The translations under genes were made by a program, and so were the position numbers. Of a stretch of 64,000 nt of DNA, positions 27,501 to 36,346 are shown piece after piece. This stretch comes from Chloroflexota bacterium (GTDB lineage: Bacteria; Chloroflexota; Anaerolineae; UBA4142): contig JACRMI010000054.1 in the NCBI GenBank assembly GCA_016215025.1, forward strand, positions 25,119 to 89,118, read 5' to 3'. Position 1 is the stretch's first letter. Every line of letters begins with the position of its first letter. The notes under the pieces are model-generated. The model ran no database searches. It saw only the letters and a list, made by a program, of their open reading frames with translations, and was not told the origin of the DNA.

Positions 27501-28881
27501 TGCGCGCAGCGAGACCAAGCGCGATGCCCAAGGTCGAATCATCGGTTTGCGTGGAACGGCGCAGGATATCAGCGAACGCAAATGGGCGGAAGAAGAAGTT
27601 GCGCGTTCACTTGAAGCTGAGAAAAAAGCCCGTCAAGTCGCCGAAATTCTGCGTGAGGCCAACGAGTCACTGTCGAGCGCGCTGGACTTGGACCACGTGC
27701 TGCAAAATCTACTCGAGTACTTGAGCCGCTTGGTTGCTTATGACAGCGCGAACGTCATGCTGTGCAAAAACGATTTTCAGGTGCAGGTCGTCGCCGTGCG
27801 CGGCTATGAAAATTGGACCGACCCAACGGCAACGCGCAAGCTGTCCTTCGACCTGCGGACCACCGCCGCCATCAACCACATTATCACGACGCAAAAGAGC
27901 AGCCTGATCGACGATACGCGCGAATACCCAGGTTGGATCCGACCGGCAGGCGCAGAGCATGTTATCAATTGGATTGGGGTTCCCATCATCGCCAAGGGTG
28001 AGATTATCGGTTTGTATTCCGTGGACAAAGCCGAGCCGAACTTTTTCACCCAGGAACATCTGCGACTGGTAGAAAGCTTGGCAGGTCAAGCCGCGGTCGC
28101 CATTCAGAACGCTCGCTTGCACGACCAAGTGAAACGGGCGAATGCCGAACTCGAACAACGCGTGACTGACCGCACGGCTGAACTAGAAGCCGCGAACAAG
28201 GAACTCGAAGCGTTTGCCTACTCGGTCTCACACGACTTGCGCGCGCCCTTGCGCCACATCGATGCATTTCTGCATCTACTTGAAAAGCGCACAGAAAATT
28301 TGCTCGATGAAGAGAGCCAACATTACATGTCCAACATATCCCATGCCGCAAGCCGCATGGGCACATTGATCGACGATTTGTTAGCTTTTTCGCGCATGGG
28401 GCGGCATGAAATGTCCAAGCTGCCGGTCGATCTCAACTCTCTGGTTCAGCAAGCTCTCCAAGAACTTGGGCCGGAGATAAAAGGACGAAGCATCCATTGG
28501 CACATCGCTCTTCTGCCCACTGTTACCGGCGACCGTGCCATGCTCCTGGCTGTGTTGGTCAATCTAATTTCGAATGCGCTGAAATTTAGCCGTACCCGTG
28601 AGACCGCAGAAATCGAAATTGGGCTCGTGCCGAATCGAGCATATGAAAGCATCATTTTTGTGCGCGATAACGGGGTAGGCTTTGACATGAAGTATGCGAG
28701 TAAACTCTTTGGCGTCTTTCAGCGGCTGCATCGCGTGGAAGATTTTGAAGGCACCGGCATTGGCTTGGCAAACGTGCGCCGCATCGTCAATCGGCATGGC
28801 GGACGAACGTGGGCAGAGAGTCAAGTCGATCAGGGTGCAACGTTTTATTTTTCGCTGCCGCAAATATATGAAAAGGTCTGA
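24562..28881 (+). CDS. Membrane GAF/multi-PAS/GAF histidine kinase, 1439 aa
   Basis: A hybrid-sensor-length histidine kinase without a receiver. Order: five to six transmembrane helices (1-190), coiled coil, GAF (about 210-380), five PAS domains (about 390-1020, separated by repeated ITERKxAE linkers), a second GAF (about 1035-1190), a coiled coil, then HisKA with phospho-acceptor His in [12 protein letters not shown] (about 1225) and HATPase_c with N box (NLISNALKFS), G1 (VRDNGVGFD) and G2 (GTGIGLANV). The N-terminal membrane part suggests detection of a membrane or diffusible signal. Partner regulators may be the nearby stand-alone receivers. It overlaps the putative leader ORF. Confidence 0.9.
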   Translation: MMQIKRWIMPPIFPDDELRTRRADLLNSALFNIATLIPMILIGNVLGGKTPLLVCLGDALAIALCAILWLWMRQGKLWLASVGLLTMSFILVTASATTLGTIRTPTTAMYLLIIITGSLLFELPGMIITTAIASLLIGGLIGAENLGLLPRPDYSVTITQWVTYSAVGIWTGSLIFSALRIVRRTLVRAENEISERKRAEQVLSEQQKHSQSLLHLARDLERAQTYEQVRSAAHEQVQARIGYSNLWIFLLSEDKKYFQALVAGGTVSNAILSEHQVRRLTIQGDRMLEEIAAAKDIVLVQDARTDERTDKAMVAQMQNRTIINVPILLSDKHLGAIGMGTFGDEGVRVPTISELEFLRAMASHVAVALDRIRLLEQRDRVEQELRQSEDKYRRLFSELPNGCTLNEMIYDGEGHPIDYVTLEVNQSFEQLLKTSAVQVIGKKASEILPKEELKDWIEIFSIPALYGRSIRYKMYSPLNQKHFEGVAYSPQKGKFAVAFLDVTEREQAEEKLYAASLYARSLIEASLDPLVTINPDGKITDVNKATELATGVARANLIGDDFSNYFTEPDKARAGYQQVLARGFVRDYPLTMRHTSGKTIDVLYNATVYKNELDEIQGVFAAARDVTERKRIEDELRESESRYRSIFDNSIDGIMLTVPDGHILAANPEACRMFGRTEEQMRQTHRNDLVDPTDPRLSAALAERARTGKFLSELTCIRKDGTKFPGEISSVIFRDKAGNEKISMLIHDITERKQAEDALRESEHNYRTLANSGRALIWRAGIDTLCNYFNEIWLEFTGRTQDREMGNGWTEGVHPDDLARCLKIYQEAFERREPFSMEYRLRRRDGEYRWLQDDGCPQSNSAGEFVGYIGHCLDITERKHAEEEIRKSEAGLREAQRLGRLGSWDWDAITDTITWSTEYYHIYGLDPTQSPPGYVEHLKAYTPESAARLDAAVKRNMQTGEPYEVDLELAGTERPRRWITARSETKRDAQGRIIGLRGTAQDISERKWAEEEVARSLEAEKKARQVAEILREANESLSSALDLDHVLQNLLEYLSRLVAYDSANVMLCKNDFQVQVVAVRGYENWTDPTATRKLSFDLRTTAAINHIITTQKSSLIDDTREYPGWIRPAGAEHVINWIGVPIIAKGEIIGLYSVDKAEPNFFTQEHLRLVESLAGQAAVAIQNARLHDQVKRANAELEQRVTDRTAELEAANKELEAFAYSVSHDLRAPLRHIDAFLHLLEKRTENLLDEESQHYMSNISHAASRMGTLIDDLLAFSRMGRHEMSKLPVDLNSLVQQALQELGPEIKGRSIHWHIALLPTVTGDRAMLLAVLVNLISNALKFSRTRETAEIEIGLVPNRAYESIIFVRDNGVGFDMKYASKLFGVFQRLHRVEDFEGTGIGLANVRRIVNRHGGRTWAESQVDQGATFYFSLPQIYEKV

Positions 28882-28885
28882 CCTT

Positions 28886-31054
28886 ATGCGATTGAACCTA
28901 CGAAAACCGGCATATTTGTCCTCGCGCGTATTATTTTGGATCGTGGCTCTTCTTTGTATCCTTGGGATGGTGGATGCACATTCGATTCCAGCGCTCGGCA
29001 ATACGGCGCAGCAGAAAACGCGTCTAAAGACTGCCATCGTGGCTGATTATTATCCGTACACCTTCGCCAACAAAGAAGGCAATCCGGATGGCTTTAGCGT
29101 AGACCTGGCTAAAGCTGTCACTCAAGTCATGGGGATGGACCTGGAGATCAGGATCGAAACCTGGGAACACGCCCGAAAACAACTTGAAACGGGGGAAATT
29201 GATTTTCTTCCGATGATGGCTTATTCGGCAGAGCGGGACAGGGTTTTTGATTTTACCGCGCCACACACGATTGCTTATGACGCATTCTTTACGCGGAAGG
29301 ATAATGGGCGACTCACCACTATAGCTGATCTTAAGGGACTGACCGTCATCGTGATGAAACATGATCAGGCACATGACTATCTTCGTTCTTCCGGTTTAGT
29401 TGATTCAGAACACTTGATCCTGATCGATGGTCTTCCAGAAGCGCTCAGACTTTTGTCATCCGGCCAGGGCGATGCGGCTCTGATGCCCAAACTCATTGGA
29501 TTGACGGTGATGAAAGAACTGACTCTGACCAACCTCACCCAGTCACCGGTGGTGGTCGAATCGTACAACCGACCTTTTAGTTTTGCGGTAAAAGAAGGCA
29601 ACCAATTGTTGGTGGAACGACTGGGGCAAGGCTTGGCAATTATCAAGAACACCGGCCAATACCGTGAAATCTATGACAAGTGGTTTGGAGCAGTAGAACC
29701 AAAAGAATTAACCTTGAAATCAGTGTCAAATTACATTGCCGGACTGTTGTTGGTTTTGCTTCTAGTTGGCGGAGGTTTCGCCGTCTGGTCTTTTTCGCTT
29801 CGAAAGCAGGTGGCTTGGCGGACGAAAAAACTCGCAGATGAAATTGTCGAACGCAAGCAGGCAGAGCAAGCGCTGAAAGCAAGCGAGGCACGGTTCCGCC
29901 GCCTTGCGGAAAACGCAAGAGACGTTATTTATCGCATGTCGTTGCCGGACGGGCTCTATGAATATATGAGTCCTGCCGTATCAGAGATTACAGGTTACAC
30001 ACCGGAGGAGTTTTATCGTTCGCCACAGTTGATCTACCAACTGATTCATCCGGACTGGCAGAGCTATTTTGAGGAACAGTGGTCGAGACTCCAACGCGGA
30101 GAGATGCCGCCGACGTATGAATACGCAATCATTCACAAGTCGGGAGATGTGCGTTGGGTGAATCAGCGGAACATCCTTGTTCGCGATGACAAGGGTTGTA
30201 TTGTCGCTATCGAAGCGATCGCGACTGACATTACCGAACGCAAACACGCCGAAGAAGAAATTCGCCGACTCTATCAAGAACTCGAACAACGTGTCTTTGA
30301 TCGCACAGCCCAACTCGAAGCGGCAAATATAGAATTGGAATCGTTCGCCTACTCGATTTCGCACGACCTGCGCGCGCCCTTACGTCACATTGATGGATTC
30401 CTGGAATTGCTCAAGCGGAAAATCGCTACAAGCTTAGATGAAGAGAGCCACCATTACATGTCGAACATTTCCAATGCGGCAAAACGCATGGGGACGTTGG
30501 TTGATGACTTGCTATCGTTTTCCAGGATGGGACGTCATGAAATTTCTAAAATGCAAGTCGACTTGGCAAGTTTGTCCCAAGAAGTGATCCAGGAATCTGA
30601 AGCCGACTGTCAAGACAGGACCATTGACTGGTGTATCGACAGTCTTCCGGTCGTATCGGGCGACCGTGCCATGCTCCGAATTGTATTGGTCAATCTGGTC
30701 TCGAATGCGCTCAAGTTTACCCGGACGCGTCGGACCGCCAAAATCGAAATTGGTTGCCTGCCAAGCAAGGATGCTGAGACGATTGTGTTTGTACGTGATA
30801 ATGGCGTAGGCTTTGACATGAACTATGCCGGTAAACTCTTTGGCGTATTTCAACGACTGCATCGCGTGGAAGATTTTGAAGGCACGGGCATCGGCTTGGC
30901 AAACGTGCGACGCATCATCGCGCGACATGGTGGACGAACGTGGGCAGAGAGTCAAGTCGAACAAGGCGCGACATTGTACTTTTCTTTACCTTCGGTCAGT
31001 GGAAGGGGTAATACGGATGAGAACAAAGAAAGCTCTAGAGTATCGAATCTTTAA
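28886..31054 (+). CDS. Periplasmic SBP_bac_3-PAS histidine kinase
   Basis: A 722-aa kinase whose sensor is a solute-binding domain. A signal peptide/helix (about 12-32) is followed by a family-3 amino-acid-type binding domain (about 45-270, [22 protein letters not shown] opening region), a transmembrane helix (about 280-302), PAS (about 325-450), HisKA ([16 protein letters not shown]) and HATPase_c ([18 protein letters not shown]). This is the BvgS/EvgS type of direct solute sensing, but without the receiver and Hpt domains. ATG 28886 is chosen; ATG 28868 overlaps the previous gene. The 3' end overlaps the next gene by 38 bases. Confidence 0.9.
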   Translation: MRLNLRKPAYLSSRVLFWIVALLCILGMVDAHSIPALGNTAQQKTRLKTAIVADYYPYTFANKEGNPDGFSVDLAKAVTQVMGMDLEIRIETWEHARKQLETGEIDFLPMMAYSAERDRVFDFTAPHTIAYDAFFTRKDNGRLTTIADLKGLTVIVMKHDQAHDYLRSSGLVDSEHLILIDGLPEALRLLSSGQGDAALMPKLIGLTVMKELTLTNLTQSPVVVESYNRPFSFAVKEGNQLLVERLGQGLAIIKNTGQYREIYDKWFGAVEPKELTLKSVSNYIAGLLLVLLLVGGGFAVWSFSLRKQVAWRTKKLADEIVERKQAEQALKASEARFRRLAENARDVIYRMSLPDGLYEYMSPAVSEITGYTPEEFYRSPQLIYQLIHPDWQSYFEEQWSRLQRGEMPPTYEYAIIHKSGDVRWVNQRNILVRDDKGCIVAIEAIATDITERKHAEEEIRRLYQELEQRVFDRTAQLEAANIELESFAYSISHDLRAPLRHIDGFLELLKRKIATSLDEESHHYMSNISNAAKRMGTLVDDLLSFSRMGRHEISKMQVDLASLSQEVIQESEADCQDRTIDWCIDSLPVVSGDRAMLRIVLVNLVSNALKFTRTRRTAKIEIGCLPSKDAETIVFVRDNGVGFDMNYAGKLFGVFQRLHRVEDFEGTGIGLANVRRIIARHGGRTWAESQVEQGATLYFSLPSVSGRGNTDENKESSRVSNL

Positions 31055-32477
31055 ATTCACAATGGGGTTAGCCATTGGCGCACTCTTGGTTGCATGCAGT
31101 AGCCCTCAACCTGCCATCGATCAAAAACCTGGCTCGACGAAAATTCCAACTATTACATCGCGCGCACAGCCAACTCCGGCACCCAATTCGATGAGAGGTG
31201 TTCAGGGAGAATGGAGTCTTTCCAAAGCCGCTGAACCTTATCGAGGTGTTACCGTAACAGCATCCTTTTTACCTCGACCCGGTTACGAGGCAGCTATCAG
31301 TCTGATTCCAGAATTTGAGAGATTAACCGGAATCACCATCAAATGGAAATCCATTTACTATGAACAAATGCGTAACGCGCTGGTATTAGACTTTACCAGT
31401 GATACGCCTAAATTCGACATTGTCTTGATCGATGTTGTTTGGACCGGCGAGTTTGCATCGGTTGGTTGGATTGCGCCTCTGGCTCCGTTCTACAATAATC
31501 CCGCTTTAACCGATCCAAACTTGGACTTGCAGGATTTCTTTCCTATCTTGCTCGAATCGTTTGGCACTTGGGATAAAAAGGTCTACGGCTTGCCTTTCGA
31601 TAATTATTCCGGCTTGCTCTATTACAACAAATGTATGTTGAAAAAAGCCGGATTTGATCGTCCGCCGGATACTTGGCAAGAATTAAAAGATATTTACGGT
31701 CCCGCACTTACCAAGGACAACCAATATGCGTTTGCCTTGCAGTCTGCCGCGGGCGAAACTCAATCTTGCGACTCGTTCATGCGCTTTGTCTGGCCCTTTG
31801 GCGGATCGCTGCTGACCGACGCATTCAAACCTAATCTATCCTCAAAGGAATCCCTCGCGGGTTTGAAATTTCGGCAAGAGTTGATGCGCTACATGCCGCC
31901 CAATGTAGTCGAAATGGAACACGAAGATGTCATTAACATGTTGGCACTGGGGCGAGTCGCGATGATAACCGAATGGACGGGTTGGTACAAGTGGTTGACC
32001 GATCCAAACACTTCGAAAATTCCTGATTGCTTGGGTGTCACCCTTGAACCGGCGGGACCCGCAGGAAGGAAACCGGCGCTGGGCGGTTTTTCGCTGGGCA
32101 TTAATAGCCATAGCAGCCCAGAAAAACAATCCGCTGCCTGGCTCTTTATTCAATGGATCACTTCAAAGGACAAGGCGCGGACATACATTGAAGCGGGCGG
32201 CATACCCGGTCGCCGCAGTGCTTATGCAGACAATGCGCTCAAAAAGCAGTTCCCTTACTTTGAACCCGTCGTCATATCCTGGGACAAGTATGGCAATGCG
32301 ATTTACCGTCCGCGTTTTCAGGAATGGCCCGCGATTTCGCGGATTGTCGCCAACACCGGCACCGACATGATGCGCGGGAATCTCAGCGTAGAAGAGGGTG
32401 CCAAGCGAATTGATGACCAAGTGTACTACATTTTGTACGAATCGGGTTATTACGGCAACAAGCCCAGGTTGCAGTAA
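31017..32477 (+). CDS. Orphan extracellular solute-binding lipoprotein, family 1
   Basis: A 486-aa lipoprotein: signal peptide with lipobox LLVAC (Cys about 27), a Pro/Thr-rich linker, then a family-1 (maltose/multiple-sugar type) binding fold with [30 protein letters not shown] and a C-terminal [11 protein letters not shown]. No permease or ATPase gene is nearby. It starts inside the preceding kinase gene with GGAAGGGG upstream and is followed 15 bases later by a histidine kinase with a periplasmic loop. It more likely works as a ligand-binding partner of that kinase than in transport; the ligand is unknown. Confidence 0.88.
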   Translation: MRTKKALEYRIFKFTMGLAIGALLVACSSPQPAIDQKPGSTKIPTITSRAQPTPAPNSMRGVQGEWSLSKAAEPYRGVTVTASFLPRPGYEAAISLIPEFERLTGITIKWKSIYYEQMRNALVLDFTSDTPKFDIVLIDVVWTGEFASVGWIAPLAPFYNNPALTDPNLDLQDFFPILLESFGTWDKKVYGLPFDNYSGLLYYNKCMLKKAGFDRPPDTWQELKDIYGPALTKDNQYAFALQSAAGETQSCDSFMRFVWPFGGSLLTDAFKPNLSSKESLAGLKFRQELMRYMPPNVVEMEHEDVINMLALGRVAMITEWTGWYKWLTDPNTSKIPDCLGVTLEPAGPAGRKPALGGFSLGINSHSSPEKQSAAWLFIQWITSKDKARTYIEAGGIPGRRSAYADNALKKQFPYFEPVVISWDKYGNAIYRPRFQEWPAISRIVANTGTDMMRGNLSVEEGAKRIDDQVYYILYESGYYGNKPRLQ

Positions 32478-32492
32478 GAGGAGCGCTGCTGA

Positions 32493-34814
32493 ATGGATGG
32501 TATCACGAAAAAGAGCAGCATCAGTGCCCGTCTAACATTGATGGTGACGGGGATTCTCGTCATGGCTGTTCTCATAGCAGGCAGCCTGGATCTGTTTCAA
32601 CAACAACGACAATTGAATCGTGCCTTGGAAACCAAGGCGACCAGTCTGGTGCAGTTCATGGCGCAAGTCAGTCCCCTCAGCATCCTGTCACTAAACTTTG
32701 TCGAAATGAACAACAATGTAAAAAAGGTGGTGCTGACCGACGACGAAGCCGTGTATGTAATTATCCTGAATGATCAAGGCATTCCCTTGGTCTATTTCTT
32801 CAAGGATACAGACCCGTTGGTGACGAATCAAGTCAACGATCTGGTGCAGACCAAAAAACCGCTTGTCGCAATTGAAGCCCTAAAACAGACCGGTGGAATT
32901 CTGGAAGTTACTGCGCCGATTCTTTCCGGAGACAAGCGCATCGGCTCGGCGACCTTGGGATTTTCGTATGACCAGATGCGTCAGGCGGTACTGATCCAAA
33001 TCATCAGTATCGGAATTTTCCTCGTCGCGATCATCAGTCTCAGTATCGGGCTGCTAAGACTGGCATTGCGGCAGATTCTGCATCCCGTGCAAACGCTAAC
33101 GGCTGCCGCTATGCAGATCAGTAAGGGCGATCTGAATGTTGTGCTGACGAACACCGATCGGACAGACGAGCTAGGAATCCTCGCCAGAGCTTTTGAGAGC
33201 ATGGCGGATCAATTGCGTCGATTGATCGCCGGGTTGGAACGAAATGTTGCCGAACTCAAGCGGACAAGCCAGGCATTGCAAGATAGTGAGGAACGGTTCC
33301 GCACCGCTTTTGAAAACGCGAACGTAGGCGTTTGCCTTGTCGCTACCGATGGGCGTCTCTTAAAAGTGAACGATGCGATGTGCCAAATATTCGGGTACAA
33401 CCATCAAGAGCTTGAGCAGATGACCATTAGTTCCATTGCATACCCCGATGATCTGAAAGTCAGCCCTGAATTCATCGAAAAAGCCATAGCGGGACAAACC
33501 AATCAAGCCAGCTTCGACAAACGCTATATCCACAAACAGGGTCACATTATCTGGGGACATGTTTCGAGCGCACTGGTTCGCAATGCTCAAGGTGAACCCA
33601 TGTATTTTATCTCGCATGTCCAAGATGTAACTACCCAAAAACAAGCGTCGCAAGCATTGCACGACAGCGAGCGCCGACTGGCTGTGGCGCAGCGCATGGC
33701 GCACATTGGTTACTGGGAACGCGACTTTGATGTGAGACAAGTCACTCTCTCTGACGAAGCTTGCCGCATCTTCGGAATCTCCCAGCAAGGATTAACTCTC
33801 AACCTAGACGAGTGGCATCCACGTTGGGTGGCACTCATTCACCCGCAAGACCAACCCCGGCTGATCCAACTCCTCGCCGACGTGTCAGCAGGCAAACGTT
33901 CCTACGACGTAGAATACCGGATCGTCCGTCCTGATGGCGCAGTGCGTTTCATCTACAGTCAAGCGGAAGTGAAACGAGATGCATCGGGCCGTCCCCACAT
34001 CATGCTCGGCATGATGCAAGATATAACTGAACGTAAGCACGCGGAAGAAGAAATCCACAAACTCAACCAAGAACTCGAACAACGCGTCGCCGACCGGACT
34101 GCGCAACTCGAAGCGGCAAACAAAGAATTGGAAGCCTTTGCGTATTCGGTGTCACACGACCTCCGCGCTCCGCTGCGTCATATCGATGGATTCTTGGAAC
34201 TACTTCGACAGAGAACTGCGACCCCCTTGGATACGCAGAGTCAGCATTATATGACCAACATTTCGGATGCGGCGAGACGCATGGGTATCTTGATCGACGA
34301 CCTTCTCGCTTTCTCTCGCATGGGGCGATATGAAATGTCCAAGATGCAAGTGGACCTTGCGAGTTTGGTACAAGAAGTCCTCCAAGAAATCGCGCCTGAG
34401 ATTAAAGATAGGAACATCAAGTGGCATGTCGCCGATCTGCCGCCCGTGACCGGTGATCGTGCGATGTTACACGTTGTGTTAGTCAATTTGATCTCGAATG
34501 CATTGAAATTCACCCGTTCGCGTCAACCCGCCGAAATCGAAATTGGATGCCTGCCGAGCCAAGACGCTGAGATAATTATATACGTGCGCGACAATGGCGT
34601 GGGATTTGATCCCCAATACGCCGATAAACTGTTCGGTGTCTTTCAACGGCTGCATCGCATAGATGAATTCGAAGGCACCGGCATCGGCTTGGCGAACGTG
34701 CGACGAATCATCCATCGACACGGTGGGAGAACGTGGGCAGAAAGCCAAGTCGATCAAGGTGCGACATTTTATTTTTCGCTGCCGAGCATCAAGCAGGAGA
34801 TTAGCATCGAATAA
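32493..34814 (+). CDS. Histidine kinase with periplasmic sensor, HAMP and two PAS domains
   Basis: A 773-aa membrane kinase: helix 1 (about 14-35), a periplasmic domain of about 130 residues, helix 2 (about 168-192), HAMP (about 193-247, HPVQTL...DELGILARAFESM), PAS 1 (about 258-380), PAS 2 (about 385-510), HisKA ([16 protein letters not shown]) and HATPase_c (GTGIGLANV). No receiver. AAGAGGAG precedes the ATG. The binding protein encoded just upstream is the obvious candidate to contact its periplasmic domain, as in TorT/TorS or LuxP/LuxQ. Confidence 0.9.
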   Translation: MDGITKKSSISARLTLMVTGILVMAVLIAGSLDLFQQQRQLNRALETKATSLVQFMAQVSPLSILSLNFVEMNNNVKKVVLTDDEAVYVIILNDQGIPLVYFFKDTDPLVTNQVNDLVQTKKPLVAIEALKQTGGILEVTAPILSGDKRIGSATLGFSYDQMRQAVLIQIISIGIFLVAIISLSIGLLRLALRQILHPVQTLTAAAMQISKGDLNVVLTNTDRTDELGILARAFESMADQLRRLIAGLERNVAELKRTSQALQDSEERFRTAFENANVGVCLVATDGRLLKVNDAMCQIFGYNHQELEQMTISSIAYPDDLKVSPEFIEKAIAGQTNQASFDKRYIHKQGHIIWGHVSSALVRNAQGEPMYFISHVQDVTTQKQASQALHDSERRLAVAQRMAHIGYWERDFDVRQVTLSDEACRIFGISQQGLTLNLDEWHPRWVALIHPQDQPRLIQLLADVSAGKRSYDVEYRIVRPDGAVRFIYSQAEVKRDASGRPHIMLGMMQDITERKHAEEEIHKLNQELEQRVADRTAQLEAANKELEAFAYSVSHDLRAPLRHIDGFLELLRQRTATPLDTQSQHYMTNISDAARRMGILIDDLLAFSRMGRYEMSKMQVDLASLVQEVLQEIAPEIKDRNIKWHVADLPPVTGDRAMLHVVLVNLISNALKFTRSRQPAEIEIGCLPSQDAEIIIYVRDNGVGFDPQYADKLFGVFQRLHRIDEFEGTGIGLANVRRIIHRHGGRTWAESQVDQGATFYFSLPSIKQEISIE

Positions 34815-34895
34815 ACAAATGAGAATTTTCTGACGACAGGTAATGGTATTGAGGTTGTTTGGTCACTAGGCTTTCGGTTCTCGAAAGGAGGCAAA

Positions 34896-35516
34896 ATGAA
34901 TAATCCAAGACAGCCCATCGAACTGGGATTTACGGAAGAGGTCTTGCCCGAATCGTGTCACATGTGTTTCATCTATGACGATGAAGCCCAACGTCAAAAA
35001 ATCGTATCGGAATATCTTGCGGCAGGTCTCAAACACGGCGAACTTGTCCGCTATGCCGCCGATATGACTAGCTCAGAAGAAATTCACTCCTGGCTCTTGC
35101 AGTTGGGCATTGCACCTCCCCAAGATGACTCTTTCAGTGTATTCAAAGCCGAAAGCTTTTACTGTCCGAACGGACAATTCGACCCAGGAAAAATGATCGC
35201 AGGGATGTTACCGCGCTACGCCCAGCTTAAGAAAGCAGGGTATAAAGGCATACGGAGTTGTGGTGAAATGACATGGGCGCTGCGTGGTATTCCCGGCTCG
35301 AATCGCTTACTGGAATACGAAGCGTTACTCTCGACGGTCACAGGTGATTTTCCACACACCGGCATGTGTCTCTATGATGCCAAACATTTTGACGGCATCA
35401 CTCTGTTTCAAGTGCTCCAAGTGCATCCGTACATGATCGCGCAAGGGCAAATCGTCAGAAACCCGTTTTACTTAAAGCCAGAGGAATTCCTAGCCGAGTC
35501 CAAAAGAAACGCTTGA
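34896..35516 (+). CDS. MEDS-domain protein, copy 1
   Basis: A 206-aa soluble protein made only of a MEDS domain (methanogen/methylotroph DcmR sensory domain). Family features: a start with SCHMCFIYDDEAQR, then IVSEYLAAGLKHGELVRY, a central GEMTWALRGIPGSNRLLEYE and a C-terminal HPYMIAQGQIVRNPFY. The fold is RecA/KaiC-like without an evident P-loop here. MEDS domains are thought to bind hydrocarbon derivatives and are usually fused to kinases or HTH domains. Here the domain stands alone and is duplicated by the next gene. AAAGGAGG precedes the ATG by 6 bases. Confidence 0.85.
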   Translation: MNNPRQPIELGFTEEVLPESCHMCFIYDDEAQRQKIVSEYLAAGLKHGELVRYAADMTSSEEIHSWLLQLGIAPPQDDSFSVFKAESFYCPNGQFDPGKMIAGMLPRYAQLKKAGYKGIRSCGEMTWALRGIPGSNRLLEYEALLSTVTGDFPHTGMCLYDAKHFDGITLFQVLQVHPYMIAQGQIVRNPFYLKPEEFLAESKRNA

Positions 35517-35528
35517 TCGGTTTAAGAC

Positions 35529-35560
35529 AAGACCGGTCAAGCAAAGACCTGACCGGTCTT
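35529..35560. repeat. Inverted repeat with GACCGGTC arms, left of MEDS copy 2
   Basis: 35529-35538 pairs perfectly with 35551-35560; each arm contains the self-palindrome GACCGGTC. The right side (CCTGACCGGTCTT) matches, inverted, the start of the repeat at 36252-36288, so related repeats bracket the second MEDS gene. Confidence 0.75.
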
Positions 35561-35609
35561 GGGTACGCAAGAGCATCATTTTGCTCTGGGTTCGCAAAGG
35601 AGATCGAAA

Positions 35610-36290
35610 ATGAACGACCCAAGACAAGAGATAGACCTGGGTTTTACCCAAGAAATCTTTCCCGATTGTCATCACGTGTGCTTGATCTACGATAACGAAG
35701 GACAGCGTCGAAAAATCGTCTCGGAATATCTTGCCGCCGGGATTAAACGCGGCGACCTTGTCCGCTATTTCGCGGACACGACCGCTCCAGAAGAGGTTCG
35801 CGCTTGGCTCTTGGAAAAAGGGATCGAACTGGATAAGGCAGAGCAACAGGGACATTTCGCCATCGTCAAAGCTGAGAACGCCTACTGTCCGAGTGGACAA
35901 TTTGTGCCGCCGCAAGTGATCGAAAACATGTTGTCCCGCTATGCCATGGCCAAGCAAGCGGGCTATCACGGCTCGCGCGCTTGCGGCGAAATGACTTGGG
36001 CGCTTCACGGTATTCCCGGCTCGGACCGCCTTCTGGAATACGAAATTCGAATCAATACAATCACCGAAACATTTCCTTACGTTGGCATGTGCCAGTATAA
36101 CGCCCGGCTTTTTGACGGTGCGACCTTGTTCAAGGTACTCCAAGTGCATCCGTACATGATCGCGCAGGGACAGATCGTCAGGAATCCATACTATCACAAG
36201 CCAGAAGAATTCCTGTCTAAATTCCCAGAGAATGCTCGATCCATTCAATTGAGACCGGTCAGGATTTCGCTGCGAAATCCTGACCGGTGA
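35610..36290 (+). CDS. MEDS-domain protein, copy 2, with repeat-encoded C-terminus
   Basis: A 226-aa paralogue of the preceding protein, alignable along its length (EYLAAGIKRGDLVRYFADT, GEMTWALHGIPGSDRLLEYE, HPYMIAQGQIVRNPYY). It is longer by about 18 residues: the last ~12 (LRPVRISLRNPDR) are translated from an inverted repeat that also supplies the stop, so the tail is probably not ancestral. AAAGGAG precedes ATG 35610; an upstream start at 35559 lies in intergenic repeat sequence and is rejected. It probably acts with copy 1 and the following kinase as a cytosolic sensor module. Confidence 0.85.
   Translation: MNDPRQEIDLGFTQEIFPDCHHVCLIYDNEGQRRKIVSEYLAAGIKRGDLVRYFADTTAPEEVRAWLLEKGIELDKAEQQGHFAIVKAENAYCPSGQFVPPQVIENMLSRYAMAKQAGYHGSRACGEMTWALHGIPGSDRLLEYEIRINTITETFPYVGMCQYNARLFDGATLFKVLQVHPYMIAQGQIVRNPYYHKPEEFLSKFPENARSIQLRPVRISLRNPDR
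36254..36288. repeat. Near-perfect palindrome with 17-base arms, right of MEDS copy 2
   Basis: 36254-36270 is perfectly complementary to 36272-36288 around a single base. It is translated as the tail of MEDS copy 2 and the TGA begins at its last base. It could act as a hairpin at the end of the transcript, though no T-run follows. Confidence 0.85.
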
Positions 36291-36346
36291 TAAGCAAAGC
36301 AGAACTGAAATAAAAATACAATTCTTAGCTATTGAAAGTGAACGTC

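Noticed and set aside
35490..36248. A 252-aa minus-strand frame opposite the second MEDS gene.
   Set aside because: The plus-strand gene has a strong ribosome site and a paralogue next door; the antisense frame has neither.
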